A stretch of DNA of 64,000 nt from Larkinella rosea (GCF_003858635.1 NZ_RQJO01000010.1:496001-560000); one strand, 5' to 3'. Positions 8,592 to 17,299 are shown, numbered from the stretch's first letter. Translations and numbers: made by a program. Notes: generated by a model from the sequence alone, not told the origin.

Positions 8592-9482
8592 TTAATACAT
8601 TTCATCCCCGACAAAACCGGCAGCACCAATAGCTCCGGCCCAGTCCTCAAAATGGGCCTTCCGAATTGCGGTTTTCTTACCCGCCGGACGCCATTCAAAC
8701 ATGTCCAGATAGGCTTCCAGCGGTCCGAATAAAGCATCGCCAGCCTGCATAATTCCTCCACCCAACACCACTACTTCCGGCGAAAAAGCATTGGCAAAAC
8801 CGGCAATTGTCACGGCCAGTTGCCGAACCGAGGTCAGCCAGACCAGTGTGGCCAGCGGCTCGTTTTTCCGGTACGCATCGACCAATTCCTGCGTGGTTTG
8901 GTACCGACCATACGACCGCCGTAAAACCGTTGCATTACCAATGGCATCTTCCAGATTACCGGGCATGTTCGTGATTCCCAACTGATTGCTCCCCGAATCG
9001 ACCGTTACATGACCCAAATGACCCGCCATCTGGAAATAGCCCTGATGCAGCTTTCCATCGACCAGCAGCCCTCCGCCAACGCCGGTTCCGAGCGTAAGCA
9101 TCAGGGCATTTCGAATACCTTTGGCGGCTCCGTACCGGGCTTCGGCCATCAGAGCGGCATGCGCATCGTTCAAAACCCGAACCGGCGTGTTCAAATAGTC
9201 CGACCAGATGAAACCTTCCAGCCCCGGCAATCGGCCCGGCATGCAGGCAATGGCATCGTTGGCGGGCGTTGGCAGACCCGGTGCCGATAAACCAACGCTC
9301 AATTCCAATCCGTTGGCCGCAATTTTAAGTTGCTGAAACGTTTCGGCAACCGCCTGTTTCCATTGTCCGTCCTGCCCGTCATTGGTCGGACAGACGACCC
9401 GGTGCAAAACCGTACCGGTTTCGGTTTCGATCAGGACGCCTTTGATCCGGGTGCCGCCAATGTCGATGCCAATTGCGTTCAT
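8592..9482 (-). CDS. ROK-family sugar kinase
   Basis: A 296-residue ROK protein with the ATP phosphate-1 motif DIGGT at residues 7-11, the catalytic Asp D106 (VLNDAHAALMAE) and the phosphate-2 loop LGTGVGGGLLVDG (131-143). The ROK signature region keeps GHLGHVTVD, but the usual zinc-binding CxCGxxGC cluster is absent; the equivalent stretch (about 165-177) reads SNQLGITNMPGN. It has no N-terminal HTH, so it is a kinase rather than a ROK repressor. Likely role: ATP-dependent phosphorylation of a hexose or amino sugar before the adjacent SIS protein acts. SDR gene upstream, SIS gene 9 bases downstream. Confidence 0.88.
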   Translation of the reverse strand: MNAIGIDIGGTRIKGVLIETETGTVLHRVVCPTNDGQDGQWKQAVAETFQQLKIAANGLELSVGLSAPGLPTPANDAIACMPGRLPGLEGFIWSDYLNTPVRVLNDAHAALMAEARYGAAKGIRNALMLTLGTGVGGGLLVDGKLHQGYFQMAGHLGHVTVDSGSNQLGITNMPGNLEDAIGNATVLRRSYGRYQTTQELVDAYRKNEPLATLVWLTSVRQLAVTIAGFANAFSPEVVVLGGGIMQAGDALFGPLEAYLDMFEWRPAGKKTAIRKAHFEDWAGAIGAAGFVGDEMY

Positions 9483-9490
9483 TTCTTTAA

Positions 9491-9560
9491 CGGTTTACGG
9501 TATTCGGTTACTGACGCACACAAAAAACGCGTCAGCGACCGAATACCGAATACTGTATAC
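9491..9560. repeat. intergenic palindromic repeat (CGGTATTCGG..GACGC family)
   Basis: Arms at 9498-9517 and 9529-9548 pair over 20 bases with two mismatches (left arm CGGTATTCGGTTACTGACGC). The string ATACCGAATAC is then repeated towards 9567. A related element lies at 47120-47231. It occupies the whole gap between the ROK kinase start and the SDR stop, so it is transcribed within the operon. Confidence 0.8.
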
Positions 9561-9566
9561 CGAATA

Positions 9567-10358
9567 CTAATATTGTCCCTCGCTCACCGACCAGCCGCCG
9601 TCGACGGCCAGAATTTGTCCGGTGGTAAACCGGGAATAATCGGACATAAAATACACGGCAGCCCCGTCCAGATCGTTGGATTGACCAATGCGACCACGGT
9701 CCAACGGTTGTTTGGTAGCAATAAAATTCAGAATGGTTTCGTCGTTTGCCGCGCGCTGTGCCATTGGCGTTTCCACTAACCCGGGCGCTAATACGTTGAC
9801 TCGAATGTCATTATGGGCGTAATACGCGGCAATGGATTTCGTAAAACCGATGATTGCGGCCTTGGTTGCCGCGTATGCGTGCGTCGCAAAATACGTTGGC
9901 GAGGGCGAATAACCCAGGACCGAGCCCATGTTCAGGATCGATCCGCCCGTATTCTGCTCCTGAAACGCATGAACAGCCGCCTGGTTCGATAACATCAGCG
10001 ACGTCAGGTTCAGTTCAAACGTTTTATTCCAGCCTTCCAGCGTTAGTTGGTGCAACGGGCCATCGCCAAACCGCCGACCACTGCCACCTGCCACATGATA
10101 CAAGCCATCAAAACCGCCAAACTCGCCCTGGCAAATGGCAATGGCCGAAACTGCCGTGGCCGGATCGGTGGCGTCGCCGTTGAGGGCAATACCGTAACCG
10201 CCCAGCTGCGCTTCAGCCGCTTTGCAACTTTCTTCATTTCGACCGACCACCACCACCCGTGCGCCCTGCCCAACAAAGGCATGAGCCGCCGACAGGCCCA
10301 AACCGGTCGTTCCGCCAACAATCACAATCCGCTTATTGGCCAACCAAAGTTGATCCAT
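9567..10358 (-). CDS. SDR-family oxidoreductase
   Basis: A 263-residue classical short-chain dehydrogenase. The cofactor loop GGTTGLG is at residues 15-21, the NAG-like motif is replaced by VAGG at 89-92, and the catalytic set is S146, Y162 and K166 (AYAATKAA). The C-terminus has the usual GQILAVDGGWSVSEGQY ending. It should reduce or oxidise a hydroxyl of a sugar-like substrate with NAD(P). It is the first gene of the minus-strand cluster and is divergent from the GntR gene, 130 bases apart, so it is the probable main target of that regulator. Confidence 0.88.
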   Translation of the reverse strand: MDQLWLANKRIVIVGGTTGLGLSAAHAFVGQGARVVVVGRNEESCKAAEAQLGGYGIALNGDATDPATAVSAIAICQGEFGGFDGLYHVAGGSGRRFGDGPLHQLTLEGWNKTFELNLTSLMLSNQAAVHAFQEQNTGGSILNMGSVLGYSPSPTYFATHAYAATKAAIIGFTKSIAAYYAHNDIRVNVLAPGLVETPMAQRAANDETILNFIATKQPLDRGRIGQSNDLDGAAVYFMSDYSRFTTGQILAVDGGWSVSEGQY

Positions 10359-10422
10359 TTTATAAAAAAAGTAGAATGAATTAGAGGTAACGAAGGTATA
10401 AAGGCAATTTCAGTATTCCTAT

Positions 10423-10440
10423 AACTTATTATAATAAGTT
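10423..10440. promoter_or_regulatory. perfect 18-bp palindrome, candidate GntR operator
   Basis: AACTTATTATAATAAGTT is identical to its reverse complement. It lies between the divergent SDR gene (start 10358) and GntR gene (start 10489). It sits directly upstream of, or over, the -33 region of the gntR promoter, whose -7 candidate TATACTTG is at 10461-10468. Position and symmetry suit a dimeric repressor controlling both directions. Confidence 0.75.
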
Positions 10441-10460
10441 TCAGATCGGACAGATTTTCG

Positions 10461-10468
10461 TATACTTG
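10461..10468 (+). promoter_or_regulatory. candidate -7 box of the GntR gene
   Basis: TATACTTG differs from the Bacteroidota -7 consensus TAnnTTTG at one position and lies 20 bases before the ATG at 10489. A clear -33 TTTG is not seen; the palindrome at 10423-10440 occupies that place. Confidence 0.45.
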
Positions 10469-10488
10469 CTCACCAACCTCTATTCTCT

Positions 10489-11220
10489 ATGAACGAACGT
10501 CCAACCCGCATTCCCCAGTATCAGTATTTGTATGAATCACTGCGCCAGCAAATTATCCGTGGCGACTTTAAGTCGGGCGATTTGTTACCGTCCGAAAAAG
10601 ACCTTCAGAACCAGTTTCGGCTGACCCAACCGACGATCCGGCAGGCACTGGGACTTTTGGTGCAGGACGGATACATCCGCAAACATCAGGGTAAAGGCAG
10701 TATTGTGCAACCTCTACCGATTGGATTGGGCGTCATGTCGATTGTCGGCCGGCTGGCCAATACCGCCAATACGACCCGGGCCGAACGGATGACGACCACC
10801 ATTCTGACCAAACCCCGGCTGCATCCCTACCCGGACGATTTTTTGTTTACGCCAACTGAAGAAGACAGCAAAGTCGGTTTCTACTACATTGAGCGACTCC
10901 GGGCGATGGAAGACGAACCGGTTTTTTACGAAAAAATTATTTTACCCAACCGGTACCTGACCGGCTTTTCCCGGCAGCGGCTCGAAAACCGGTCGCTGTT
11001 CGATTTGCTGCGCGCCAAATACGGTTTGCTGGTGAAAGGCGGAGAACAAAAAGTGCTGGCCGTCACAGCCGACGGGGAGTTGTCGAAGCAGTTGAATGTA
11101 TCCATCGGCAGCCCGTTGCTCCGACTCGACAAACGGCTCGACACCAACCGCCCCGATTTCAGTTTCTATTCCTCGCTGTATGCTAAAACCGACAGTTACA
11201 TCCTGCACGGACGATTCTGA
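10489..11220 (+). CDS. GntR-family (HutC/UTRA type) transcriptional regulator
   Basis: A 243-residue regulator. Residues about 10-75 are the GntR winged helix (LRQQIIRGDFKSGDLLPSE and QPTIRQALGLLVQDGYI), and residues about 95-240 form a UTRA ligand domain (YYIERLRAMEDEPVFYEKI). HutC/UTRA members sense phosphorylated sugars or amino sugars. Divergent placement from the SDR-ROK-SIS-FAD cluster, with a palindrome between, suggests that it represses that cluster until a pathway intermediate binds. It converges on the histidine kinase gene with a gap of only 2 bases. Confidence 0.92.
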   Translation: MNERPTRIPQYQYLYESLRQQIIRGDFKSGDLLPSEKDLQNQFRLTQPTIRQALGLLVQDGYIRKHQGKGSIVQPLPIGLGVMSIVGRLANTANTTRAERMTTTILTKPRLHPYPDDFLFTPTEEDSKVGFYYIERLRAMEDEPVFYEKIILPNRYLTGFSRQRLENRSLFDLLRAKYGLLVKGGEQKVLAVTADGELSKQLNVSIGSPLLRLDKRLDTNRPDFSFYSSLYAKTDSYILHGRF

Positions 11221-11222
11221 CA

Positions 11223-12878
11223 TCAGCCGGGAATAACGATGGTAAACGTAGCACCCTGGTTTGGGATGCCGCTGGCCGTAATGATACCACCGTGATTTTC
11301 AACGATTTTCCGGCAAATGGCCAGACCGATTCCGGTACCTTCAAATTCTTTTTTGGCGTGCAATCGCTGGAAAATCGCGAAGATTTTGTTGGCATACCGG
11401 TTGTCGAATCCAATGCCGTTGTCGGTAATTTTCAGTTCCAGGTAACGTCGGGCGGTGATTAAACCGGGCTGGCTGGCTTCGCCCGGCGTCAAAAACCGGT
11501 GAGAAATCCGGACAATCGGCGGGAAGCCTTTTCGGGAAAATTTGAAGGCGTTGGTCAGCAGATTCTGGAAAAGCTGCCGGAACTGGGAGGCAACAACGGG
11601 CACCACCGGCAGTTGATCGGCGTAAATCTCCGCATTCACCTGTTCAATTTTGTGTTCAAGTGCCTGCAACACCTCATTCAGGATCAGTTTTAGATCATGT
11701 TTCTCGAAGGTTTGATTGGACGAGATGAGTGAAACCGACAAAATATCACCGATCAGGGTGTGCATCCGCTGGGCCGCGTCCACAATTTTCGACAGATATA
11801 CCTGCCCTTCCGCGTCGATGCTGCCTTGCTGACTCAACCGCAACCGATCACCGAAGGTCGTTATTTTCCGTAACGGCTCTTTCAGATCGTGGCTGGCGAT
11901 GTAGGCAAATTCCTGCAGACTGGCGTTCGATTGCTCCAATTGCCGTTTTTTTTCCTGAGCATGTTGTTCCGCATCGACCTGATCGGTAATGTCCAGCGAA
12001 ATGTTCAGGATGTGTTCTACTTTCCCGGCATGGTTGCGGTCGAAAACAGTACCATACGTTTGAAACCACCGGTAATTTCCGTCCTGATGGCGAATCCGGT
12101 ATCTGAACTCCGATACCTGCACCTCGTCAGCACCCACCGGCAGCCGATTCGCCTTCTCCAGCTCCCGGGCATTTTCGTCCATCAGTTTGGTCAGATCATC
12201 GGGATGAATCAGGTTCATCAAAAAACCAATTCCTTCTTCCAGTACGCGCTCTGGCGAAAAACCGAGCAATACCTCAAATCCCTGACTCATGAATAAATAC
12301 TTCCCCGTGTGAATGTTGAAGGTGGCAATGATCGCCGGGGCAGTATCCGTTATTTTCTCAGTGAAATGCAGCTGCTGGTTTAAATGCTCGTTCAATACAC
12401 TGATATACTGCGCAATCATGCGGTTTTGCAATTCGAGAATATACCGGTCGATTTCCCGGATAATCGGAATAAAAACCAGCGGATCTGTTGAATAGCGCGT
12501 TAAAAACGTGGTCAGAGCCTGTTTCCTGACGTAGCTGATCGACCCAATATCGTTCGTGGCGATCTGGTTCCGGCCAATCGTGGGCAGTTGATCCTGCGAC
12601 CAGCGGTTGACGGTTGCGATAATATTTTCAACCGACCGGTTTTCGACGAAAGCGACCAACAGTTTAATCGTGGTTTCCTTTGACATTTCCAGCAGTTGCT
12701 CGTCCGAAAGAGACTTAAAAAAAGCCAGCATTGGAAGGTCAACTTCGCGGAACAGGCGAATGAACTCAGCGGCCAATTCCTCCAGGTGGTTATCCAGGAG
12801 AAATTGGGCGTAAGCGGGCAAATAAACCAGCGCTAGTTCGCCGGAACCGGTGTCCGGGTTGGTGGAAGTGGCCGACAA
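11223..12878 (-). CDS. PAS-domain sensor histidine kinase, soluble
   Basis: A 551-residue protein without membrane segments. An all-helical N-terminal region (about 1-170) of unknown kind precedes a PAS_3 fold (about 175-305; RHQDGNYRWFQTYGTVFD), a short coiled coil, the HisKA H-box with H330 (ASHDLKEPLRK) and a HATPase_c domain (LLTNAFKFS as N box, DNGIGFD as G1, GTGIGLAICRKIV as G2). The kinase half resembles the phytochrome-like/PAS kinases common in Bacteroidota. No response regulator gene is near, so it is an orphan. The Gfo/Idh gene lies 27 bases upstream on the same strand. Confidence 0.9.
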   Translation of the reverse strand: MSATSTNPDTGSGELALVYLPAYAQFLLDNHLEELAAEFIRLFREVDLPMLAFFKSLSDEQLLEMSKETTIKLLVAFVENRSVENIIATVNRWSQDQLPTIGRNQIATNDIGSISYVRKQALTTFLTRYSTDPLVFIPIIREIDRYILELQNRMIAQYISVLNEHLNQQLHFTEKITDTAPAIIATFNIHTGKYLFMSQGFEVLLGFSPERVLEEGIGFLMNLIHPDDLTKLMDENARELEKANRLPVGADEVQVSEFRYRIRHQDGNYRWFQTYGTVFDRNHAGKVEHILNISLDITDQVDAEQHAQEKKRQLEQSNASLQEFAYIASHDLKEPLRKITTFGDRLRLSQQGSIDAEGQVYLSKIVDAAQRMHTLIGDILSVSLISSNQTFEKHDLKLILNEVLQALEHKIEQVNAEIYADQLPVVPVVASQFRQLFQNLLTNAFKFSRKGFPPIVRISHRFLTPGEASQPGLITARRYLELKITDNGIGFDNRYANKIFAIFQRLHAKKEFEGTGIGLAICRKIVENHGGIITASGIPNQGATFTIVIPG

Positions 12879-12905
12879 GGGAGTGGCATTTAAACGTTCG
12901 GTTGC

Positions 12906-14099
12906 CTATGTCAAATCGCGTTCCAGAATCCGGCCGGTTTGCTTGTCTTTCAGAATGACTTTGTGCCGCCCGTCGTGCGTTACTTCTTCCTTAATCAGGT
13001 AAAAATCCTCGTCGTAATCGACCAGCGTCGATTCCTGCGTCAAGCCTTCACGACCCCGCCAGACCGGCAGATGAACCGATTCCCATTGTTTGGTTTCGGC
13101 CGAACGGTATGCCGCATCCAGCACGGCATTGACCACGTAGCCGTCGTAAAACGTTTCAGCGGGTTCGTGTCCTTCATCGGCGGCATTGAACATATCCGTA
13201 AACATGTGGTTATACCCCAGATCATTCACCTCATCGCCAACCGGAAACAGCCAGCCCGACGTACTTTCGGCTTTTTCGGCTACGTAGTCGGCCCCTTTTC
13301 CGCTGGTATACATTTCAAAACCGGTGCGCAGGAAGTTATTGATCCAGATCGTTCCTTCGGTTCCCATCACCTCGTCGCGCAGGTCCATTCCGCCCCGGAA
13401 CGTCCAGCTTACTTCAAACTGACCGATGGCGCCGTTTTCGTATTTCACGAGCGCAATGGCGTGATCTTCGGCGTCGATGGGTTTCACCTGCGTGGCCGCC
13501 CAGCACATCACCTCGACCGGTTTTACGTCTTTTCCGATGAAATTTCGGGAAATTTCGACACAATGACAACCCAGGTCGAGCATGCAGCCGCCACCGGCCT
13601 GCTCCTTGTCCCAGAACCAGTCGCTGTGCGGCCCCGGATGGGTTTCGCGCGATTTGGCCCACAAAATCCGACCCAACGCACCGTTTTTAACACTTTCCAG
13701 GGCTTTCAAAAACTTGGGGGTATAGCATAGATCTTCGAGATATCCGGCAAAAATTCCGGCTTCCTCGACCGCCTTCATCATGCGCAACGCTTCCTCACCA
13801 TTGCGGCCCAGCGGTTTGGTGCTCACGACGGCTTTTTTATGTTTGGCACAGAGCAAGACGGCAGCCTCGTGGAGGTTGTTGGGTAAGGCAATACAAACCA
13901 TGTCGACTTCCGGGTTGGCAATCACGGCTTCCATATTCGTTCCCCAGATGGAACAACCGTAGTCGGCGGCAAATTTTTGAGCGCTTTCTTCCCGGCGGGC
14001 GTAAATAGCTACCACGCGGTCACGGCCCCGTTGACCGTGGATGGATTCGGCGTAGAACCGGCCAATGAAACCGGAACCCAACATTGCAATTTTTCGCAT
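12906..14099 (-). CDS. Gfo/Idh/MocA-family oxidoreductase
   Basis: A 397-residue NAD(P)-dependent dehydrogenase with an N-terminal Rossmann domain ([12 protein letters not shown] at residues 7-18), the family lysine motif as TKPLGRN (near residue 96) and a C-terminal alpha/beta domain (about 130-350). Asp and His residues of the catalytic region appear in [15 protein letters not shown]. These enzymes oxidise or epimerise sugars and polyols such as inositols. It has no signal peptide. The last 40 residues ([20 protein letters not shown]) form an additional tail. Upstream lies the promoter region shared with the divergent His-rich protein gene. Confidence 0.9.
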   Translation of the reverse strand: MRKIAMLGSGFIGRFYAESIHGQRGRDRVVAIYARREESAQKFAADYGCSIWGTNMEAVIANPEVDMVCIALPNNLHEAAVLLCAKHKKAVVSTKPLGRNGEEALRMMKAVEEAGIFAGYLEDLCYTPKFLKALESVKNGALGRILWAKSRETHPGPHSDWFWDKEQAGGGCMLDLGCHCVEISRNFIGKDVKPVEVMCWAATQVKPIDAEDHAIALVKYENGAIGQFEVSWTFRGGMDLRDEVMGTEGTIWINNFLRTGFEMYTSGKGADYVAEKAESTSGWLFPVGDEVNDLGYNHMFTDMFNAADEGHEPAETFYDGYVVNAVLDAAYRSAETKQWESVHLPVWRGREGLTQESTLVDYDEDFYLIKEEVTHDGRHKVILKDKQTGRILERDLT

Positions 14100-14210
14100 A
14101 AAGGGTAAAGGAAAGTTAAGGATTCATCATTTCTTGACTGTCAAATATAGTCTCTTGAACCGTTTTCCAAGGAAAAAGATTAAAATATCGAGCAAATGAA
14201 TCAGATAATT

Positions 14211-14240
14211 AACTAAATTTAGACAAGTCTAAATTTAGTT
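14211..14240. promoter_or_regulatory. 30-bp palindrome overlapping promoter, candidate operator
   Basis: Arms AACTAAATTTAGAC (14211-14224) and its exact complement (14227-14240) are separated by two bases. The core TTTAGAC-AA-GTCTAAA resembles sites of DtxR/MntR-type metal repressors, which is an inference from memory of such sites. It lies immediately before the -7 box at 14243, over the place where the -33 box is expected, as for a repressor site. Confidence 0.8.
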
Positions 14241-14242
14241 TC

Positions 14243-14250
14243 TATATTTG
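14243..14250 (+). promoter_or_regulatory. Bacteroidota -7 box (TATATTTG)
   Basis: TATATTTG matches TAnnTTTG perfectly and lies 44 bases before the ATG at 14295. A TTTAG string at 14218-14222, 20 bases upstream and inside the palindrome, may serve as the -33 element. Confidence 0.65.
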
Positions 14251-14294
14251 CTAAAACAGACTACCCCTCGTTTCACAACTTATTATTAGGAGCC

Positions 14295-14660
14295 ATGCAT
14301 TGGTTGCCGGTTTATCGACGGAAAATCGCCCGCTTCCTGCTGATTTTATTCAGCTTGATGATGGTCAATTCGGTCATTTTCCGGCATGCTCACCGGCTTG
14401 CCAGCGGGCGTATCATCGTTCACGCACACCCGTTCAAACCCGTCGGTGACAGTCCTTACCAACCCAATACCCACACCTACGGCGAGTTATTCTGGCTCGA
14501 TAATTTTACCAACGCCCTTTACGATGGCCTGGCCCCGTTTGTGTTTGTCTGCGCTGTTCTGGCTATACCACGCCAATTGGGCTTTCTAACGCTTTATCAG
14601 CGCGTTAGCACCCACTTCTTTCCTTATTTCTCCCAACGGGGTCCGCCGGTTGTCGGATAA
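14295..14660 (+). CDS. small His-rich membrane protein linked to TonB receptor
   Basis: A 121-residue protein with an N-terminal hydrophobic segment (IARFLLILFSLMMVNSVIF, residues about 11-29) and then clustered histidines (FRHAHRLASG, IVHAHPFKP, PNTHTYGELFW), and a second hydrophobic stretch (LAPFVFVCAVLAI, about 78-90). A ribosome binding site AGGAG lies at 14288-14292. I recall similar small proteins beside TonB receptors in Bacteroidota, but their function is not known to me. His clusters and the metal-repressor-like palindrome upstream suggest a part in metal handling at the inner membrane or periplasm. Confidence 0.7.
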   Translation: MHWLPVYRRKIARFLLILFSLMMVNSVIFRHAHRLASGRIIVHAHPFKPVGDSPYQPNTHTYGELFWLDNFTNALYDGLAPFVFVCAVLAIPRQLGFLTLYQRVSTHFFPYFSQRGPPVVG

Positions 14661-14787
14661 TTTCTTCCTGATCCATTCCCGTTTGATGCGCTATTGCCAC
14701 TGACCTGGATGCGTGCGGTACAGCACCGAATGCCTCTTCGTGTATTTTCGGCAGCGAGTGATTTTCTTTCTTCCTTTCGACACAACC

Positions 14788-17082
14788 ATGTTCAAAACGA
14801 TATACTTGTCGGTTCTGCTGATGCTTGGCAGTACCCTATTTGCCAATGCCCAATCGACTGCTACCCTTATTGGGAAAGTTATTTCAAAACAAAAACCGCT
14901 TGAGTTATCGACCGTTGCGTTAAAAGGAACGCGTTTCGGCACCTTGAGCGACAGCGCGGGCGTTTTTAAATTGACTGGTATTCCGGCGGGCCGCTACCAG
15001 TTCGTTGTTTCGCAGGTTGGATTTGATACGTACCAACGAACCGTAACGCTGACGGCTGGCCAGACACTGACGCAGAACGTCGATCTAAAAGAAGCCGCCA
15101 ATACCCTGGGCGAAGTCGTGATTACGGGCACGATGAAGGAGGTTTCGAAGCTGGAAAGTCCGGTGCCGGTGGAGATTTATACCCCGAAATTTTTCCAGAA
15201 AAATCCGACGCCCAACATTTACGACGCCCTGCAAAACATCAATGGTGTCCGCCCCCAATTGAATTGCAACGTCTGCAACACCGGCGATATCCACATCAAC
15301 GGGCTCGAAGGTCCCTACACGATGGTGTTGCTCGACGGCATGCCCATTGTCAGCTCATTATCAACGGTTTATGGCCTTTCCGGAATTCCAAACTCGCTGG
15401 TCGAGCGGGTCGAGGTGGTGAAAGGTCCGGCTTCGACGCTCTACGGATCAGAAGCCGTGGCCGGTTTGATCAACATCATTACAAAAAATCCCCTGAAAGC
15501 GCCCACCGTGACGGCGGATGTTTTCGGCACCAGCTGGCAGGAATACAATGCCGATCTCGGCGTCAAGTTTCGCGCCGGTAATGCCAATTCTCTGGTCGGA
15601 ATCAACTACTATAATTTTCAGCATCCGTACGATAAAAACGGCGACGGTTTTACGGATGTAACGCTGCAACACCGGATTTCGCTTTTCAATAAATGGCAAT
15701 TTCAACGGAAAGAAAACCGCCAGGCCAGCATCGCTGGCCGGTATTTCTACGAAGATCGCTGGGGTGGTCAAACCAACTGGACTCCCCAATTTCGCGGAAC
15801 CGATAGCCTGTATGCGGAAAGTATTTACACCAAACGGATCGAACTGATTGGTTCGTACCAGTTGCCGACCACGGAAAACATTACCCTCCAGTCGTCGTTC
15901 AACAGCCACCACCAGAACTCCTATTACGGCACGACGGCCTTCATTGCGACGCAGCGGATTTTCTTCGCGCAGCTGCTGTGGAACAAGGAATTTAATCGTC
16001 ACTTCAGTTTACTAGTGGGAACGCCGTTTCGCTACACGTTTTATGACGACAGCACACCCGCCACCCGATCCAACGATGCCGTACCGGTTAACCAGCCCGA
16101 TCGTACCGTGCTGCCCGGCGTTTTCGCCCAGCCCGAGTTTACGTTCAACCCGAAACACAAGTTATTGCTGGGGTTGCGCTACGACTACAATTCGCGGCAC
16201 GGCAACATCCTGACACCCCGGTTTTCGTATAAATGGGCACCTAACAAAGACAATGTGGTGCGTCTGAACGCCGGAACGGGGTATCGGGTAGTGAATCTTT
16301 TTACCGAAGACCACGCGGCTTTGACCGGCGCCCGGCAAGTGATTGTGAAGGATGAGCTGAAACCCGAACGAAGCTGGAACGTGAATGTCAATTACACGAA
16401 ACAGATTATTTACGGGGGCGGTTTTCTGAATGTCGATGCGTCGGTGTTTTATACCTATTTTACCAACCGGATTATTGCCGACTACGACACCGACCCGAAC
16501 AAAATCTTCTTTGATAACCTGAAAGGGCATTCGACCTCGAAGGGGGTGAGTGTGAACCTGGAAGCCAGCTTTACGTTCCCGCTAAAAATCAACACCGGTT
16601 TTACGCTCATGGATGTGTATAAAGTGGAAACCGGTGCCGACGGGCAGGACGTCCGGACGCGCCAGCTGCTGACCGAACGCATCACCGGTACCTGGACGGC
16701 CTCCTATGAGTTCGGACGCGGTTTTTCGGCCGACTACACCGGCAACCTGTACGGCCCGATGCGCCTGCCCCGGCTGAGTTCTGACGATCCGCGCGCACCG
16801 TATTCACCGACCTGGAGTATTCAGAATATTCAGGTGACCAAGAAATTCGACAACGGTTTTGAGATTTACGGGGGTATCAAAAACCTGCTGAATTTCACGC
16901 CCCCCGCCAACAGCATTGCCCGCGCCAATGATCCATTCGACAAACGCGTTAGTTTCGACCAGCAGGGGCAGGTGGTTGCCACGCCCGACAATCCGTATCG
17001 ACTTACGTTCGACCCGAATTATGTCTTTGCGCCCAATCAGGGGATCCGCGGTTTTCTAGGTGTTCGGTATACGGTGCGATAA
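14788..17082 (+). CDS. TonB-dependent receptor with CxxC plug motif
   Basis: A 764-residue outer-membrane receptor. A signal peptide (MFKTIYLSVLLMLGSTLFANA) is followed by a carboxypeptidase-regulatory-like beta domain (about 22-105), the plug (about 115-225; VLLDGMP, VVKGPASTLYGSEAVAG) and a 22-strand-type barrel ending in GVRYTVR. C160 and C163 (CNVCNTGDIHING) lie in the plug. No STN domain, so it does not signal to an anti-sigma factor. I chose the ATG at 14788 because the 25 residues before it do not fit a signal peptide. It probably forms a transcription unit with the His-rich protein and may import a metal or metal complex. Confidence 0.9.
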   Translation: MFKTIYLSVLLMLGSTLFANAQSTATLIGKVISKQKPLELSTVALKGTRFGTLSDSAGVFKLTGIPAGRYQFVVSQVGFDTYQRTVTLTAGQTLTQNVDLKEAANTLGEVVITGTMKEVSKLESPVPVEIYTPKFFQKNPTPNIYDALQNINGVRPQLNCNVCNTGDIHINGLEGPYTMVLLDGMPIVSSLSTVYGLSGIPNSLVERVEVVKGPASTLYGSEAVAGLINIITKNPLKAPTVTADVFGTSWQEYNADLGVKFRAGNANSLVGINYYNFQHPYDKNGDGFTDVTLQHRISLFNKWQFQRKENRQASIAGRYFYEDRWGGQTNWTPQFRGTDSLYAESIYTKRIELIGSYQLPTTENITLQSSFNSHHQNSYYGTTAFIATQRIFFAQLLWNKEFNRHFSLLVGTPFRYTFYDDSTPATRSNDAVPVNQPDRTVLPGVFAQPEFTFNPKHKLLLGLRYDYNSRHGNILTPRFSYKWAPNKDNVVRLNAGTGYRVVNLFTEDHAALTGARQVIVKDELKPERSWNVNVNYTKQIIYGGGFLNVDASVFYTYFTNRIIADYDTDPNKIFFDNLKGHSTSKGVSVNLEASFTFPLKINTGFTLMDVYKVETGADGQDVRTRQLLTERITGTWTASYEFGRGFSADYTGNLYGPMRLPRLSSDDPRAPYSPTWSIQNIQVTKKFDNGFEIYGGIKNLLNFTPPANSIARANDPFDKRVSFDQQGQVVATPDNPYRLTFDPNYVFAPNQGIRGFLGVRYTVR

Positions 17083-17299
17083 GGAAAAGCAAGTCGTGCA
17101 ACGGTTGTCCGACAAACGCTGTCCATGAAATCAGGGAGTTAAAACAGCTCACTTAAACATTTCATCCGGCAACCCGGTTTATTGCAAAAGTCAGTTTTTG
17201 TAATCCGGTTTTTTAAATTATTGCACCGAAGAATAGAACAATTGCAAGAATCATCGGTTTTAATGATTTGATAACCATTACATTACTAATTTTTCCATA

